The position numbers and the translations under genes were made by a program. 13,023 bases of DNA. It comes from an uncultured Peptococcaceae bacterium (GTDB lineage Bacteria > Bacillota > Peptococcia > Peptococcales > Peptococcaceae). Positions 12,727 to 13,023 of the stretch are shown here, one piece after another; the first letter of the stretch is position 1, and each line of letters opens with the position of its first letter. Below the pieces are notes generated by a model. The model made no database searches and was not told the DNA's origin. It was given only the letters and a program-made list of their open reading frames with translations. The stretch lies in NCBI GenBank assembly GCA_902492275.1, contig CABUKW010000081.1:1-13023 (forward strand). Reading direction: 5' to 3'.

Positions 12727-13023
12727 TCACTTGTGCTGTAACAGTTTTTGCTGATAACTGCTCCACATATGATACAGACTTGTTCCCAAATAGAGCAACA
12801 AACCCATCCAAATAAAAATAAAGACCATGAAATCCTCTGTGGTAAAGGCTTCCTGATACAATACGATGCCTAAAAGCAGGCTGATGGTGGGAGAAATATA
12901 CTGAAAAAAGCCTACCGTGGAGAAGGGAATCCATTTTACCGCCGTACCATACAGCAATAAGGGAACGGCAGTCACAACGCCGCTCAGCATGACCAACACG
13001 GTCAGCCCCCAGCCATAAGAGAA
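12727..13023 (-). CDS. rarD: RarD/EamA-family transporter, C-terminal part, cut by the window edge
   Basis: The last 98 residues of a polytopic membrane protein of the drug/metabolite transporter superfamily are visible, ending in a basic hydrophilic tail (QQKLLQHK). GVVTAVPLLLYGTA, then STVGFFQYISPT and LLLGIVLYQEAF, is the pattern of the second EamA repeat in RarD proteins. RarD was named from a chloramphenicol-sensitive phenotype in Pseudomonas, but its substrate is not established. Three membrane spans are evident. Nothing here links it functionally to the transketolase genes, which have their own promoter in the 100-bp gap. I saw no clear terminator after it. Confidence 0.87.
   Translation of the reverse strand, partial: FSYGWGLTVLVMLSGVVTAVPLLLYGTAVKWIPFSTVGFFQYISPTISLLLGIVLYQEAFTTEDFMVFIFIWMGLLLYLGTSLYHMWSSYQQKLLQHK

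Overview
The window reads as ordinary chromosome of a low-to-moderate GC Bacillota (Firmicutes). Strong AGGAGG-type ribosome binding sites, sigma-A type promoters (TTGACA/TATAAT with 17-bp spacers), an FMN riboswitch over a ribDEBA cluster, a transketolase split into two subunits, and a perfect Bacillus-type parS site all point that way. A member of the Negativicutes or a neighbouring clostridial class is my guess, but the window alone does not settle it.

Layout. 1-1040 (minus): the N-terminal part of lepA (elongation factor 4), running off the left edge. 1041-1451: gene-free, with the lepA promoter and repeat/hairpin debris. 1452-2407 (minus): two small integral membrane proteins that look like diverged tandem paralogs. 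2733-3230 (plus): a self-contained DUF4180 gene with its own promoter and terminator. 3374-8553 (plus): the riboflavin locus, consisting of a near-consensus promoter, FMN riboswitch, terminator, a second terminator-like hairpin, ribD, ribE and ribBA. These are followed by a roughly 690-bp accessory stretch (parS site, small basic protein gene, repeats), then ribH and an overlapping HAD phosphatase gene, closed by a terminator. 8767-9698 (minus): a MerR-type HTH gene overlapping a GPP34-family gene. 10039-10659 (minus): a CatA-like O-acetyltransferase. 10866-12626 (minus): the two transketolase subunits. 12727-13023 (minus): the C-terminal end of a RarD/EamA transporter, running off the right edge.

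How the genes work together. RibBA makes both committed precursors (from GTP and from ribulose 5-phosphate). RibD carries out the deamination and reduction. The HAD enzyme is a good candidate for the usually unassigned dephosphorylation step. RibH makes lumazine and RibE makes riboflavin. The FMN aptamer upstream gives feedback control. Ribulose 5-phosphate, the RibB substrate, is a pentose phosphate pathway intermediate, and the split transketolase belongs to that pathway; this is a metabolic link, not an operon.

The most notable points are the perfect 16-bp parS palindrome between ribBA and the next gene, the HAD gene overlapping ribH, a dispersed palindromic intergenic repeat present in at least three copies, the tandem membrane-protein pair, and the MerR-GPP34 gene pair. 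I found no CRISPR array, transposase, rRNA or tRNA gene, and nothing that amounts to a convincing new defence system.
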